Source: Branchiostoma floridae (taxonomy: Eukaryota > Chordata > Leptocardii > Amphioxiformes > Branchiostomatidae). Taken from it: a stretch of 64,000 nucleotides of DNA. The stretch is from positions 6,421,372 to 6,485,371 of the forward strand of contig NC_049991.1 in assembly GCF_000003815.2 (NCBI RefSeq), read 5' to 3'. Position numbers and translations under genes: made by a program. Positions 62,969 through 64,000 of this stretch are shown one piece after another; position 1 is the stretch's first letter; each line of letters starts with the position of its first letter. Below the pieces are notes generated by a model. It had not been told where the DNA came from and did not search any database. It saw nothing but the letters and a program-made list of their open reading frames with translations.

Positions 62969-64000
62969 GTAAGCCTATCTATGCCTTGTTAGCTGAAATG
63001 CAGTGTACAGATTTTGACTTAGTTGCCTAAAGTTGTGCTAAGTTGAACTCTGGTTACTCGACGCATTTGAACATCGTGCTTACTTACGTTGACGACATAC
63101 TGAAAGACGTTTACCCGCAGCTGCTTCGTAGATTGACCTACTGGAACCACCATCGTCTGACGTAATCGTCAAGTACGTACCCCTGCGGCGTTGTAACTGT
63201 GGGTAGGGACGAAGAGGGAACAGCTGACCGTTACTGGAATATTCAACTGGAGAGTATATTTGGAAAGGCCAGAAAATCCTCACAGTACAATGTAGACAAC
63301 TACAAAAATAGAAAGAATAAAATTAATATCCTTATGAATGTGGGCTAGCATAAAACATGGATGTCAGACTTATGAGACTCTGCCTGCATTCAAGAGACAT
63401 TATTCATAGCTGTGCTGCCTGTACATAGCTTGTAGATATGATGTTTAATTATTAGTAGTATCACATTGTATAATAATTGTATTCATTCAATCTCAACTCC
63501 CTATTAAAAACATAATTGCTCCAGACGACTCAATTAGACAGACAATTACATCAAAACGAAGACATAAGAGTGGGGTAGACATAATTCAAAATACTCCATA
63601 AGATGGGGCAACCTAACTATGGTAGCTCATGATATAAACTCATGGGACATAGGAGATATGTAGACATAATTTAAAAGACTTAATAAGATTGAGTAAATAA
63701 GTATTTTCAGCACTTCTAAAGAAATCATAACACCACAACTTCTGTCAATCCTACTACCGCAAAAACTTGAATGTTAAAACAATGTTTATGTCCGAGTTAA
63801 TACTACATTTTCACGTTATCCTACACAAGAAGCGAGAAGAAGCCGAACTTCTGTGTTAGACTAGATTTGTGATACTTTTATATGTATATTTATATTTCCG
63901 CAGCCACTTCTGAAACTGACTGTCATGACTCAAGTACATGTAGACATTTCCGAGTTAATAAAAGTCATTGTCATCACATAGACTCTTACTCCATTTGGAA
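62969..64000. other. Window end, nothing recognised
   Basis: AT-rich DNA with no convincing exon. Further exons of the membrane protein would be expected in or beyond it. Confidence 0.5.

Overview
The window looks like a piece of an invertebrate chordate genome, most probably amphioxus (Branchiostoma). This is inferred, not tested. Coding exons are short and separated by AT-rich introns with GT-AG ends. The proteins resemble vertebrate orthologues closely (PKA RI-alpha/beta, SDR42E1, ADAP), and the non-coding DNA is packed with small inverted-repeat elements and LINE fragments. A run of 171 N (51576..51746) marks an assembly gap. There is no sign of prokaryotic sequence.

Layout: (1) 1-4691 is repeat-rich with no recognised host gene. 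(2) 4692-10118 (+) holds ten exons of the type I regulatory subunit of cAMP-dependent protein kinase; the dimerisation/docking exon lies outside the window. (3) 13529-24446 (-) is a complete eleven-exon SDR42E1-like dehydrogenase whose second intron is almost filled by a 4.06 kb DNA transposon. (4) About 26419-38385 (+) is a complete secreted CUB plus trypsin-like serine protease of 409 residues, with a TATA box, a probable non-coding first exon and a poly(A) signal. Its largest intron holds two identical 391 bp repeats. (5) 40851-42766 (+) has three isolated coding-looking exons, two of which resemble the C-terminal part of a von Willebrand A domain. (6) 45138-48311 (-) is a two-exon Patched-domain (RND, PTCHD3-like) protein of 915 residues with an internal in-frame deletion. 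(7) 48943-49935 carries two foldback transposons. (8) 53135-58788 (+) is a secreted protein with about 12 LDL-receptor class A repeats, carrying one nonsense codon and two frameshifts, followed by an inserted LINE fragment. (9) 60316-60397 (+) is the first coding exon of an ArfGAP of the ADAP (centaurin-alpha) family, preceded by an ETS/CArG/CRE cluster. (10) 62420-62968 (+) has two phase-matched exons of an unidentified membrane protein. One tRNA gene, tRNA-Arg(TCG), lies at 16530-16602 inside an SDR42E1 intron.

The genes do not form an obvious pathway: this is ordinary chordate gene neighbourhood with accessory repeats between. The observations that most deserve a check are the triple-broken LDLa gene, the altered S1 pocket of the protease, the missing segment of the Patched-domain protein, the transposon end 10 bp from an SDR42E1 splice acceptor, the tandem hairpin array inside that transposon, and the SRE/CRE-like cluster upstream of ADAP. 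Exon boundaries were read by eye from splice consensus and codon phase; no alignment was run.
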